From NCBI GenBank assembly GCA_044358815.1, contig JBIKNH010000001.1, positions 1-64,000 of the forward strand: a DNA stretch of 64,000 nucleotides, written 5' to 3'. Positions within the stretch are counted from its first letter, which is position 1, and each line of letters begins with the position of its first letter. The notes beneath the pieces were generated by a model, which had not been told where the DNA came from, searched no databases, and saw nothing but the letters and a program-made list of their open reading frames with translations. The translations under genes and the position numbers were made by a program. This DNA comes from JBAXSK01 sp044358815 (GTDB taxonomy: Bacteria; Cyanobacteriota; Cyanobacteriia; Pseudanabaenales; Pseudanabaenaceae). This document shows positions 48,159 through 57,269 of this stretch, piece after piece.

Positions 48159-50957
48159 CTATGTAGTGAAATAGTTAGTTACTGGAGTAGTAACACCGCT
48201 TGGAGCAGTGCCAAAGAATCCGCTGATGTCAATTACCAAGTCACTAGCCGCACTAAAAGCTGCCGTACTATCATTTACTGATAGATAACTACGAGTACCA
48301 AACCTGAAAAATACTGCCTCACTTGCTCCCAAAGGTTGTGCCCCTGATGTTGATGAATCCTTATCTGCATAGGCATTGAGTGCAGCTATGGTTAAAGTAG
48401 TACCTGTTACTGTACCAGCATTAAACACGCTCAGCGGCAGACTCGGCAACTTAATGCGGTCACCTTGATTAAAGTTTAGATCACGGATGAAATCAGGGTT
48501 ATCTACCAAAGACTCATTGAAGTTGTTATAACCAAAAAGATCTGATCCCGTACCACCAGTGAGGGAGTCGCGCCCCAGACCACCAATGATCAAATCATTA
48601 CCAGCAGAACCATTGAGAGTATCATTACCGTCCAGTCCAAAGATTTGATCATTACCAGCACCACCGGTAAATGTGTCGTTACCAGATGTGCCATTATAAA
48701 CAATTGAGCCACTATCATCATTGATGATTGTGCCAACTGCTGATGCTACAGCTATATTTGCTCCCGAAGCATTACTAAGATTGATTGTGAACACCTCATC
48801 TGACTCTACAGCAGTATCTCCAATAATTGGCGCGTTAATTACAATTGATGTTGCTCCAGCCGCAAAGGTAGCCACACCACTAATTGCAGTGTAGTCGCTG
48901 CCCGCAGTAGCTGTACCATCAGTAGTAGTATAGTCAACCGTAACTGGCTGACCCGCTTGGGAAGACAATTGCAAGCTGAAAGCTAGATTCCTTGTGCCAC
49001 TGTTACCCTCAGCCACACTTGCCCCAACAATGCTAATCGTAGGTAACGCATCATTATCCAAAATCGTCGCCGTCACCGAACTAACCGCAGGTGCAATCGC
49101 CCCCTGAGGATTAGTGAAATTCACATTAAAGGTTTCGGTTTGTTCGTTGAAGTTGTCCCCTAAAACCTGCACAGTGAAAGTTTTAACCGTTTCACCAGCA
49201 GCAAAGGTGAGTACGCCAGAGGTGGCTGTATAGTCAAGCCCCCTATTTGCCGTAACATCCGCTGTGGCATAGTTGATACTAGCCGCTTGGGTCAAAGCTC
49301 CAGACAACCTGAGGGTAAACGTTAGATTCTGAGAAGTACCGCTATCTCCCTCAGTCACAGGCACTATAGAATCTACCGACAAAACTACATCATTGTCTCT
49401 ATTGGTGACATCAACGTTAAAACTCGCGTTATTGTAGCTAGGATCATTACTGCTGGCATTGCCCGTGATCTTATAAGCCACATCACCATCAAGGATATTG
49501 TCATCCACACCCGTAATCGTAACGGTTTGTGCCTGGTCCCAATTACTAGCATTAAAGAACAGAGGCACAGAGGACACACTACCTTCATTAGGCTTAGAGC
49601 TACTCAACTGAATCACAACATTAGCATTTGGTTCAGTGGTCAGCTTGACCGTAAAAGTTGCTGTGTTACCAGCTTCTGTGGTAATCAAACCAGCTACTGG
49701 TACAACTTCCAAACCAGCCACTGCCCCTGAGGCTAAGTCCCGCAGAACATCCAGATCCTGTATATCACCGTTGTTTAACCCTGGGGTAGGTGTGCCATCA
49801 TTTAATTCAATGCGGGGAGTTTGCCAGTTGCTTACAACATCACGGTGTTTAGAAAAGCTATCCCCAGTAAAATAAGCTGAATTAGAGCCGTTAGCTCCCG
49901 AATCCCAAACCAACTGAATTAACTCTAAATTCGTTGGCGTACCAGCCGTACTGGTTCCCCACCGGATAAAGTCCAAATAACCATTGTCAGTACCGCCACT
50001 ATTACCATCGGCTCCAGGGGTATAGGCATACAGTGCCCCACCACTAGCTACCAGATTAGGTGTTGCCGCACTAGCCCCCAAGCCATCCGCCCCTACGGTC
50101 ACTCCTGTACCTGGTGCTAAAATCATGCTCCAGTCATTGGTTCCATTCACAACCGTATCAGGAGTTACCCCCGTTGAGGACATGTAAACGGCGATAATTG
50201 TCCCCTTCGGTAAATTACTTAAATAAGCATCATTACCAAAAGTAAACACCGAGCCAGAATTAGACAATTGCCCTGAGACTATAGGGTTATTAGTAACCCG
50301 CAGCCCCCGCAGATCCAAGCCTGCCTTTAGTGTCAGGATTTCAAAAAAGTTGTTAGCCCCTTGAACCGCCGTAAACTCATTAAAAATCAAATCCCCTGCC
50401 GCTAAGCCTGCTTGCTCCACTGCCACAGGCTGCCCGTTAATCAGCGCAGTACCACTGTCATTCTGTGCCTTAATCGCTGCAATTTCCGCCGCGCTCAACT
50501 GCTGCCCCTGCACCAAAGCCGCAAATAATTCCCCTTCATCACCCGCTGCATCTTGGCTGTTGATCCGCGCATCAATACTATGACCAATTTCTTCCAGTAG
50601 TACTGCCACTAATCGAGACGGATCAGACCCTGTAACTAAAGCCTCAGATAAATAAATTTGATCATTACTTGCTGCATAAGCCCCTAATGTCCCCACCCCT
50701 AAGCCGCTGCCGACTACATTAATGTTGGCAATATGACGAAAATCTCCCGCTAACCACTCTAACCGGAGGGACTCAGCGGCGACAGCATCAAAACCAGCCC
50801 CGAAAACATTGCCAAACAATGCATCAAAACCGCCCTTGTTTTGGGCGATCGCCTGTAAATAACCTTGAGTAGCCTGAATAGCACTTCTGAAGGTATCAGT
50901 CAGACTTGGTTCATTGGCTTGTAAACCTATAATTGGGGCAAAATTAGGTGTAGACAT
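48159..50957 (-). CDS. Large secreted Calx-beta and RTX calcium-binding protein
   Basis: The N-terminal region (about 1-185) includes a metalloprotease-like LLEEIGHSIDARINSQD, as in many cyanobacterial RTX adhesins. A lamin-tail-like domain follows (about 190-400: GDLIFNEFTAVQGANNFFEI, TPTPGLNNGD). Three Calx-beta-like repeats (about 415-760; VTEGDSGTSQNLTFTLRLSG, VAEGNSGTRNLAFSLQL) come next, then RTX nonapeptides (GNDTFTGGAGNDQIFGLDG and NDTLNGSAGND). There is no N-terminal signal peptide and the C-terminus is uncleaved, which suits type I secretion. It is probably a surface or biofilm protein. Confidence 0.92.
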   Translation of the reverse strand: MSTPNFAPIIGLQANEPSLTDTFRSAIQATQGYLQAIAQNKGGFDALFGNVFGAGFDAVAAESLRLEWLAGDFRHIANINVVGSGLGVGTLGAYAASNDQIYLSEALVTGSDPSRLVAVLLEEIGHSIDARINSQDAAGDEGELFAALVQGQQLSAAEIAAIKAQNDSGTALINGQPVAVEQAGLAAGDLIFNEFTAVQGANNFFEILTLKAGLDLRGLRVTNNPIVSGQLSNSGSVFTFGNDAYLSNLPKGTIIAVYMSSTGVTPDTVVNGTNDWSMILAPGTGVTVGADGLGASAATPNLVASGGALYAYTPGADGNSGGTDNGYLDFIRWGTSTAGTPTNLELIQLVWDSGANGSNSAYFTGDSFSKHRDVVSNWQTPRIELNDGTPTPGLNNGDIQDLDVLRDLASGAVAGLEVVPVAGLITTEAGNTATFTVKLTTEPNANVVIQLSSSKPNEGSVSSVPLFFNASNWDQAQTVTITGVDDNILDGDVAYKITGNASSNDPSYNNASFNVDVTNRDNDVVLSVDSIVPVTEGDSGTSQNLTFTLRLSGALTQAASINYATADVTANRGLDYTATSGVLTFAAGETVKTFTVQVLGDNFNEQTETFNVNFTNPQGAIAPAVSSVTATILDNDALPTISIVGASVAEGNSGTRNLAFSLQLSSQAGQPVTVDYTTTDGTATAGSDYTAISGVATFAAGATSIVINAPIIGDTAVESDEVFTINLSNASGANIAVASAVGTIINDDSGSIVYNGTSGNDTFTGGAGNDQIFGLDGNDTLNGSAGNDLIIGGLGRDSLTGGTGSDLFGYNNFNESLVDNPDFIRDLNFNQGDRIKLPSLPLSVFNAGTVTGTTLTIAALNAYADKDSSTSGAQPLGASEAVFFRFGTRSYLSVNDSTAAFSAASDLVIDISGFFGTAPSGVTTPVTNYFTT

Positions 50958-51409
50958 AGGTTTATAACGGTGAAGGTTGGCAGCTAAATTTAGAGGATTA
51001 GGGCTTTAACTCGACGGAGGCTTTACACGAACAGATCCAAGGATAAATACTAGGATAAATATCAGAACAAATTTTACGAAGACGATTTCACGACAACAAA
51101 CCGACAAATTTATGATGAAGCCTGACAAACTTATAGCAAATTTATAATAGGAACACCAAAATAATCTGGGCTAACACTAGCCTAAACCTTTCGCTGATAA
51201 TTTTACAAGGAACTTTGCAAACAACTTTGCCAGCGACCTCGCAAACAGACTTTGCAAATATTTCAGCATGTGATTAAGACCACAGACAGGCAATGTACCA
51301 CAACTAATAAATAGCTGAGTTAATTCTAGTGAATTAAGGTCGCCCTTAGCCAAAATTACAAACAAAATCAATCAATTGATCCAAATATTAACCAGAATTT
51401 CAATCAGAA
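50958..51409. other. Intergenic region with AACTTTGC repeats
   Basis: No convincing gene. At 51209-51262 several degenerate copies of GGAACTTTGCAAACAACTTT lie in series; a 64-residue minus-strand frame here is low complexity and was discounted. Promoter of the RTX protein lies at the left end. Confidence 0.5.
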
Positions 51410-52159
51410 TTAAAACTCGCAATAACCCTGCTCAATTTCGATCCGGTCTAGAACTTTTAAACCACGGGGATCCGCAACGCGACGTAAGGTGGTCCGAGCA
51501 TCGGCAACAACACTCAAGTCATCGTCATTCAAGGCATGAATCAGCGCATCCACAGCATCATGATAGAGATCATCCTGGTTATCAGCGCTTTGCAACAGAC
51601 ACATCAATAGCTTACCCAAAGCCCACGCACAATTAGCACGGACCGCTGACATTTTATCTTCGTTGAGTGCTTGGGTCACTGCGGCAATGGCTTTGATATC
51701 CCCTAACTGTCCCAAAGCACTGGCTGCCCATAACCTGACTGCGGGAATATCATAGGTTAAGGCATTGATCAGACAATCTAAGGCATCGGAGTCATGGCAA
51801 GTACCTAAAGCCCACACTACCCCTTTACGGACATAGCCGTTCCAGTCCTGGTGAAACTGTTGAATTAAAGGCTCGATGGCAACCTTGCTTTTGTTGCGCC
51901 CTAAGGCATAGGCAGCACTGACACGCACCAACGGACAATCATCGTTTAGTAATTGGATCAAACGGGGGATAGCACGAGCATCTTCTAGTTCGCAAAATAC
52001 CCGCGCTGCCTGCATCCGCTCCATTGGCAAGTCTGACTGTAATAAAATCAGCATTTCCTCTGGATCGGGTAAAGGAATCTCCTCCTCTGCTGGTAGATCC
52101 AGAGGACTTAAAGGGGCATTACTAAGCTCGAACAAGTCGTCGTTGGTCGTGTCGCGCAT
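51410..52159 (-). CDS. HEAT-repeat (PBS-lyase type) protein
   Basis: After an acidic N-terminus (LSPLDLPAEEEIPLPDPEE), about five HEAT-like repeats of roughly 31 residues follow (ARAIPRLIQLLNDDCPLVRV, SAAYALGRNKSKVAIEPLIQ, DALDCLINALTYDIPAVRLW, and two more). In cyanobacteria such proteins act in phycobilisome assembly (CpcE/F, NblB) or as scaffolds. No lyase partner or pigment gene is adjacent, so a generic scaffold role is safest. Confidence 0.88.
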   Translation of the reverse strand: MRDTTNDDLFELSNAPLSPLDLPAEEEIPLPDPEEMLILLQSDLPMERMQAARVFCELEDARAIPRLIQLLNDDCPLVRVSAAYALGRNKSKVAIEPLIQQFHQDWNGYVRKGVVWALGTCHDSDALDCLINALTYDIPAVRLWAASALGQLGDIKAIAAVTQALNEDKMSAVRANCAWALGKLLMCLLQSADNQDDLYHDAVDALIHALNDDDLSVVADARTTLRRVADPRGLKVLDRIEIEQGYCEF

Positions 52160-52214
52160 TGTGATAAAACTTTCAGAATTCCGTAGACCAGATGTTGGAC
52201 ATCAACACCATTAA

Positions 52215-52282
52215 AGCTAAAACCCAAAACAAAAAACAAGCCAAAACTCAAAACAAAAACCAAAACAAAAAACAATCAAAAC
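52215..52282. repeat. A-rich CAAAA simple-sequence tract
   Basis: About ten irregular copies of CAAAA/CAAAAC units (AAAACCCAAAACAAAAAAC onward) lie between the HEAT-repeat and dacB genes. A 12-bp tandem duplication (ATCTAGAGGCTA) follows at 52394-52417. Confidence 0.8.
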
Positions 52283-52426
52283 CTGTACCGTCTTCCAAGT
52301 TGAGCAGGTAACTAGGCGATTTACAACATTGTTATCATAGACCAGACTAGATTACTTTGTCTGTCCTATGTCTGTCTTAGCTAAGTCTGCCTTATCTAGA
52401 GGCTAATCTAGAGGCTGATTCAGGAC

Positions 52427-53827
52427 TTACCGGAGACCCGCTCTTTTGATCGATGGTTGTTGGGGCTTAGGGGGTTTGTTTGTCTTATTAGCCACACGAA
52501 TTACTTCTGCCCGATTTGCCTCTTGCCACCCTAAGCGCCCAAACATAAATTGACGTGGTGGTGCTTCACCCCATTGGGCAGTGAGGGTTCTGAGGACGTT
52601 TTCCTGTGCCCGATGAAATGTGCTGATGTCTCCATCACCTCGGTTGATCACCGCAAACCAGACTCGCCCATATTTTTGACTGGGAATTGTCCCCGCTAAG
52701 GCACTGACATCCGACAGCGTACCAGTTTTCAGCAATGCCCCCGAAGGTAAATTCCGAGATTGAATTGTGCCACAGTAACAGTCACTCATGGGCATCAAGT
52801 CCACCAAGGAAAAACCATCTATGGCGGCACGGTTTTGCATCGCCATGATCGTCGCCACCACTGCCCTAGGGGAAATCTGATTCTTTTGTCCCAACCCTGA
52901 GCCATTAATCAACCGGATTTCAGCGGGAGGCAGTTTGACAATTTTAGCGGCTCTAGCAGCAACAATAGGTCCGCCGCCCATTTCCTTGGCTAGGGTGTCC
53001 GCCATCGGATTGTTACTAAAAGTATTCATCTGATAGAGAATTTTCGCCAAAGGCAAAGACCGATAACGGATCAACTGCTGGGGCTTTTGATTGCCAATCA
53101 CTTTAGGTAAATCTGCCAATTTAGGCACTCGCCGCACCTGTCCACTGACTTTAACTACGGGGCGGGCAGTATTACCGGGCATCCCCCGAAAAGAATCTTC
53201 TACATCTCCAGGCCAAGACTCACTATCCAAGACTGTCAGAAAACTATTGGCAGAGGGGTTAGTTTCCTCTTCAAAGTTCATATAAAACCGCCCAACGACG
53301 ATCAGATCCCCCTGAACTTTGCGAATCCCCAACCGATTCAAACTATTGCCAACGATAATTCCATCTTCCGATACGAAGAAAGGATCGCCTCCCCCTTGAA
53401 TGATCAAGTTACCTACCAAGGTATCTCCCGAACGCTTGCCACTCATGGATACAGTGGTCACAAAGCGGTGTTTTGGTCCCCAACGCTCCAGGGCGACCAA
53501 ACTGGTGATCATTTTGGTCAGAGATGCTGCTGGCAAAGCTTCATCACTGAGACGCTCTGCCACCACCGTACCGTCATGGGACTGAATCCATACCCCTTGC
53601 CCTGCACCGGTGTAACCTGCTTGACGAATATCACTCATCATGTCGTCAATAGCGCGGGCAGCCACGGGATTAGGTTCCTGACGCGCTAGATCCAACTGTG
53701 CTAAAACCGGACGGTTCATTGTACTAAACGCCAGATTAACCAGCATTTGCGAAGTGGTGTTTACTTCGCGGGCGGTTGACCATTGCGTTGCTGCGGCTAC
53801 TGTGAGTGCCCCTAACCAATTCCACAT
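52427..53827 (-). CDS. dacB: D-alanyl-D-alanine carboxypeptidase/endopeptidase (PBP4, S13 family)
   Basis: The three S13 active-site motifs are present: SxxK in AASLTKMITSLVALERW, SxN in FSNNPMADTLAKEMGGG and KTG in LLKTGTLSDVSALAGTI. The enzyme trims or cleaves peptidoglycan cross-links in the periplasm. The N-terminal hydrophobic segment (WNWLGALTVAAAT) is short, consistent with a signal peptide. The 466 residues match the family with its extra domains between SxxK and SxN. A basic Pro-rich tail (NKPPKPQQPSIKRAGLR) ends it. It is monocistronic. Confidence 0.93.
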   Translation of the reverse strand: MWNWLGALTVAAATQWSTAREVNTTSQMLVNLAFSTMNRPVLAQLDLARQEPNPVAARAIDDMMSDIRQAGYTGAGQGVWIQSHDGTVVAERLSDEALPAASLTKMITSLVALERWGPKHRFVTTVSMSGKRSGDTLVGNLIIQGGGDPFFVSEDGIIVGNSLNRLGIRKVQGDLIVVGRFYMNFEEETNPSANSFLTVLDSESWPGDVEDSFRGMPGNTARPVVKVSGQVRRVPKLADLPKVIGNQKPQQLIRYRSLPLAKILYQMNTFSNNPMADTLAKEMGGGPIVAARAAKIVKLPPAEIRLINGSGLGQKNQISPRAVVATIMAMQNRAAIDGFSLVDLMPMSDCYCGTIQSRNLPSGALLKTGTLSDVSALAGTIPSQKYGRVWFAVINRGDGDISTFHRAQENVLRTLTAQWGEAPPRQFMFGRLGWQEANRAEVIRVANKTNKPPKPQQPSIKRAGLR

Positions 53828-54303
53828 ATTTGCGTCAGCTTAACCTAACTGGTGATGGATCGACTTCTGAAATTTTTGCCTTAAACCCTTCGATGATGGC
53901 TGCCCATAGATCAGCATGAGAATTCAGCACTAGAATATATCTACAGGTAGAAAATGGCAATCAGAAAAAGCTTTTGATTCTGAAACAAAATTTATAGTCA
54001 ATCAAACTAAGAATGGCACGTTATTTGGGGTTATTGTCAGACAAGATGTCTGATCTACGAGCGATAAAGAAATGTGGAATGGACATCTTGTCCATTACTC
54101 TATCTCCTTTGCTGTGCCATCCTTAACTGAAATAACTACATATCAAAATTTATATCGAAACTGACTTTTTCACTTTTTCTGATATTTTTCTTGCAGAGAT
54201 TTTTAGAGAACCGTCTTCCTTGGTTTATGACTATGAGTTCTACGGTAAGCCCTAATGAATGACTAATCCTTGGTTCGATTGAACAGGTGATTGCGCCATT
54301 CAA
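53828..54303. other. Intergenic region with paired ACAAGATGT / ACATCTTGT elements
   Basis: CAGACAAGATGTCTG (54038-54052) and AATGGACATCTTGTCCATT (54078-54096) are each palindromic and also complementary to one another. This pattern resembles dispersed cyanobacterial repeats. No gene is visible. Confidence 0.6.
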
Positions 54304-54567
54304 CTAGTTAAATTCTACTGACATTTTTTGCCACTGGGACAGACTATAGGTCTTGAGTTGTAGGGCGTGGATTGCACCACTGTCAAGATGTTCTTGGATC
54401 GCACCATAAACTAGTTTGTGTTGCTTAATCATGGTGATCCCCTCAAATTCGGGGGCAATTACAAGAGCGGAAAAATGTTGTCCGTCGTGATTTGGATCTT
54501 GTACTTGTACTTTGGCATTAGGCAATGCTTGCAAAATTAGATTTTGGATTGTTTCAGGAGACATCAT
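54304..54567 (-). CDS. BolA family protein
   Basis: An 87-residue protein with the BolA fold pattern: N-terminal helix (ETIQNLILQALPNAKVQVQD), then GQHFSALVIAPEFEG, HKLVYGAIQEHLDSG and IHALQLKTYS. BolA proteins pair with monothiol glutaredoxins in [2Fe-2S] handling or act as regulators. The conserved His of the HKLVYG motif is present. Two ATGs in a row leave the start ambiguous by one codon. No glutaredoxin gene is adjacent in this window. Confidence 0.92.
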   Translation of the reverse strand: MMSPETIQNLILQALPNAKVQVQDPNHDGQHFSALVIAPEFEGITMIKQHKLVYGAIQEHLDSGAIHALQLKTYSLSQWQKMSVEFN

Positions 54568-55052
54568 GATAATTTCTGTTGAGGAATTAACTTAAGAAAA
54601 TTAGCCAGGAATTAGGGTCGGTAAATAGTGCCTACTGGCAATTAGGAGTAATTACTAGTACTAGGAATCAGCGGGGCAAATTACCCCAGTGGGGATCAGC
54701 CGTGCCGTCTGCCATAGCCACTGGTTATGACCGTACCCAATAGCCCCACATAATAGCTGTACAAAATAGCTGTACACAATGGACGATGCTTTGAGAACCA
54801 GTTTTAAGCTACAAGTAGTTACGGCAATTAATACAATGTATATAGTACTGTAAACAGATTGTAATAATTTACCGTCATGGGCTTAAGACCACTGCCTCAG
54901 CTTTGATGAAAATATACTAAAAACACAGTAAGAATGTAGTCAAAATACGCTGACTTACAAATGCACTGCATAAGCGTATGGCATAAACCTACTACACGAA
55001 CGCACCTACTGAAAAATACAGTCACAACCTAAGGGATAACCTCAAACCAGTG
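54568..55052. other. Intergenic region with a 13-bp tandem duplication
   Basis: AATAGCTGTACAA and AATAGCTGTACAC are adjacent at 54752-54777. The remaining sequence holds no gene and must contain the promoters of the divergent bolA and transporter genes. Confidence 0.55.
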
Positions 55053-56528
55053 ATGTTCAAAAGAGATAATTCTAAAAATAGTTCTCAGAATAATTCTCCA
55101 GATCGTCCCAAGAAATGGGATCGGGAATTATGGGCGATCGCTGTGGTGTACTTTGTCCAAGGGGCAATGACTCTATCGAGTTTCGCGGTGAGTTTTTTCC
55201 TGAAGGATGAATTACATCTCGGTCCGGCGGAGGTGGCTTCTCTGGTGGGGATTGCCATGATTCCTTGGACGGTCAAGCCGCTCTATGGCATGATTTCCGA
55301 CAGCTTGCCAATTTTTGGTTATCGTCGTCGTCCCTATTTATTGCTGGCGGCGGTGTTGGGGGTTAGTGCTTGGCTGGGGATGGCATTCGGGGTTAATGAT
55401 ACTTTTTGGGCAATTACCGCAATCACAGCAGGATCTTTGTCGGTGGCTTGCTCTGATGCCATTACCGATGCCCTGGTGGTGGCAAGGGCGCGGCTGGAAC
55501 CCGACGGTGATGCAGGTAATTTACAGTCGTTTACTTGGATGGCTATTTCCATTGGTGGGATTGTCGCGTCTTATCTCAGCGGTTACTTAATCGAACACGT
55601 TGGCATTAGAAATGTGTTTGCGCTGACGGCATTGTTACCCCTAGTGGCGGGTTTGGCTACGTTTGCCATCAGTGACTATCCCATGAGCCACCTCAATCCG
55701 GTAATGACTGGTGATGCCGCAACGGATCAAAAAGCTTCATCACGGCTCATGGCGACGATCAAAACCAATCTGGGACAGTTTAAGCAAGCTTTCACTAATA
55801 AGGCGATTTTGTTGCCTGCTGCATTTATTTTCCTATGGCAGGCTAGCCCAGGGGCTGATACAGCGTTCTTTTACTTTTCGACTAACGAATTACACTTTAA
55901 TCCTGAATTTTTAGGCACAGTAAAATTTGTCACCAGTTGGGCAGGGCTGTTGGGGGTATGGATGTTCCAGCGCTTCCTTAAAGGTGTGCCCATGCGCAAA
56001 TTATTTTTTTGGACAATTTCCATCTCAACTCTGCTGGGGCTAACCAGTTTGATCCTAATCACCCACTGGAATCGTAAGTTGGGGATCAGTGACCAGTGGT
56101 TTAGTCTAGGGGATAGTTTAGTATTAACTATTGCAGGGCGTATTGCCTACATGCCAATTTTGGTCTTAGCGGCTCGGTTATGTCCTGAAGGCATTGAGGC
56201 GACATTGTTTGCGGTTTTAATGTCCGTACTTAATATTGCGGCGTTGTCTTCTTACCAGTTGGGGGCACTGCTCACCCATTGGTTTGGTGTGACTGAGACT
56301 AATTTCGATAATCTGGCGCTGCTGGTAACGGTGACTAATCTTTCTAGTCTGTTGCCGCTACCGTTTTTACGCTGGTTGCCCGATGAGTCCTCTGTGCCTC
56401 AAGCCGTTGATTCTCAACCAACACCATTGGGGGATCAGTTAGCTAGTCTGGCGGTGCATCAGTCCGCTAACCAATCCACTACCCATCAGTCAACTCCTGT
56501 TCCTTCTACTAATTCTTCAATTTCTTGA
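55053..56528 (+). CDS. Folate-biopterin transporter family (FBT/BT1) major facilitator
   Basis: About twelve hydrophobic segments make this an inner-membrane transporter of the MFS superfamily. The opening block AIAVVYFVQGAMTLSSFAVS, PAEVASLVGIAMIPWTVKPL and YGMISDSLPIFGYRRRPYLL are diagnostic of FBT/BT1 proteins, which in cyanobacteria and plastids move folates or pterins. A Ser/Thr/Gln-rich tail closes it. The ATG at 55053 directly follows an in-frame GTG. Its stop codon lies inside a 16-bp tandem duplication (56512-56543). Confidence 0.9.
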   Translation: MFKRDNSKNSSQNNSPDRPKKWDRELWAIAVVYFVQGAMTLSSFAVSFFLKDELHLGPAEVASLVGIAMIPWTVKPLYGMISDSLPIFGYRRRPYLLLAAVLGVSAWLGMAFGVNDTFWAITAITAGSLSVACSDAITDALVVARARLEPDGDAGNLQSFTWMAISIGGIVASYLSGYLIEHVGIRNVFALTALLPLVAGLATFAISDYPMSHLNPVMTGDAATDQKASSRLMATIKTNLGQFKQAFTNKAILLPAAFIFLWQASPGADTAFFYFSTNELHFNPEFLGTVKFVTSWAGLLGVWMFQRFLKGVPMRKLFFWTISISTLLGLTSLILITHWNRKLGISDQWFSLGDSLVLTIAGRIAYMPILVLAARLCPEGIEATLFAVLMSVLNIAALSSYQLGALLTHWFGVTETNFDNLALLVTVTNLSSLLPLPFLRWLPDESSVPQAVDSQPTPLGDQLASLAVHQSANQSTTHQSTPVPSTNSSIS

Positions 56529-56543
56529 TTCTTCAATTTCTTA
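56512..56543. repeat. 16-bp tandem duplication across the transporter stop codon
   Basis: ATTCTTCAATTTCTTG and ATTCTTCAATTTCTTA are adjacent; the TGA at 56526-56528 spans their junction. Confidence 0.9.
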
Positions 56544-56571
56544 GTCACCTTACGATTTAGCGAAATTATCC

Positions 56572-57264
56572 ATGTCACTTGAGTTATTTTCACTCGAAAC
56601 CATCCAAGAATTGGCGCATCAGTATGGCTATGGACTCGTCTTTTTCGGCATCATGTTGGAAAATGCCGGAATTCCTTTACCCGGAGAAACGATTACATTA
56701 GTGGGTGGGTTCTTGGCGGGTAGTGGCGAGTTAAATTACTCTCTGGTGCTGACTAGTGCTGTGGGGGGGGCAATTTTGGGCGATAGTTTTGGCTATTGGC
56801 TGGGGCGTTGGGGCGGTATGGGGGCGCTGGAAAAAATCGGTAAAGTCTTTAGGCTACCTCTTGAGGAATTGGAAGAAGCGCGAGAAAAGTTTCGGGGTAG
56901 TGCGGAGCGGGCGGTATTTTTTGGGCGGTTTATTGCGGTGTTGCGGATTTTTGCTGGTCCTATGGCAGGAATTTCGGGGATGCCTTACGGACGCTTTTTG
57001 CTGTTCAATGCTTTGGGGGCTTTGCTGTGGGGCACTATCATGGTGACTGTGGCATATTTTGCGGGGCGGTTTATTCCCCTAGCCACTTTGGTAACTTTGG
57101 TGGTGCGAATTGGTTTGGTTGGTTTGGGTTTGGTGGCGCTGTGGTTTGGGGGTAGTTGGTTATATAAGAAGTTCCTCAATCGTCAAGCGGTTCAGGTTGA
57201 GTTAGGTTCTAGTTTAGATCAGGATTTGGAGCAGTTGGATCAGAAGGAAATGGTGAAGAAGTAG
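56572..57264 (+). CDS. DedA family membrane protein
   Basis: The DedA/SNARE-associated signatures are present: ENAGIPLPGETITLVGGFLA, GDSFGYWLGRWGG, and FFGRFIAVLRIFAGPMAGIS followed by MPYGRFLLFNALGALLWG. About five hydrophobic segments or re-entrant helices are expected. DedA proteins act in lipid carrier or phospholipid flipping and envelope homeostasis. The acidic tail (SSLDQDLEQLDQKEMVKK) is cytosolic. The ATPase gene begins 5 bases after its stop, so they may be co-transcribed. Confidence 0.94.
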   Translation: MSLELFSLETIQELAHQYGYGLVFFGIMLENAGIPLPGETITLVGGFLAGSGELNYSLVLTSAVGGAILGDSFGYWLGRWGGMGALEKIGKVFRLPLEELEEAREKFRGSAERAVFFGRFIAVLRIFAGPMAGISGMPYGRFLLFNALGALLWGTIMVTVAYFAGRFIPLATLVTLVVRIGLVGLGLVALWFGGSWLYKKFLNRQAVQVELGSSLDQDLEQLDQKEMVKK

Positions 57265-57269
57265 ACGAT

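Noticed and set aside
51177..51371. 64-residue minus-strand ORF
   Set aside because: It is made of degenerate AACTTTGC repeats (FAKFLVKLSAK-like) without a ribosome binding site.
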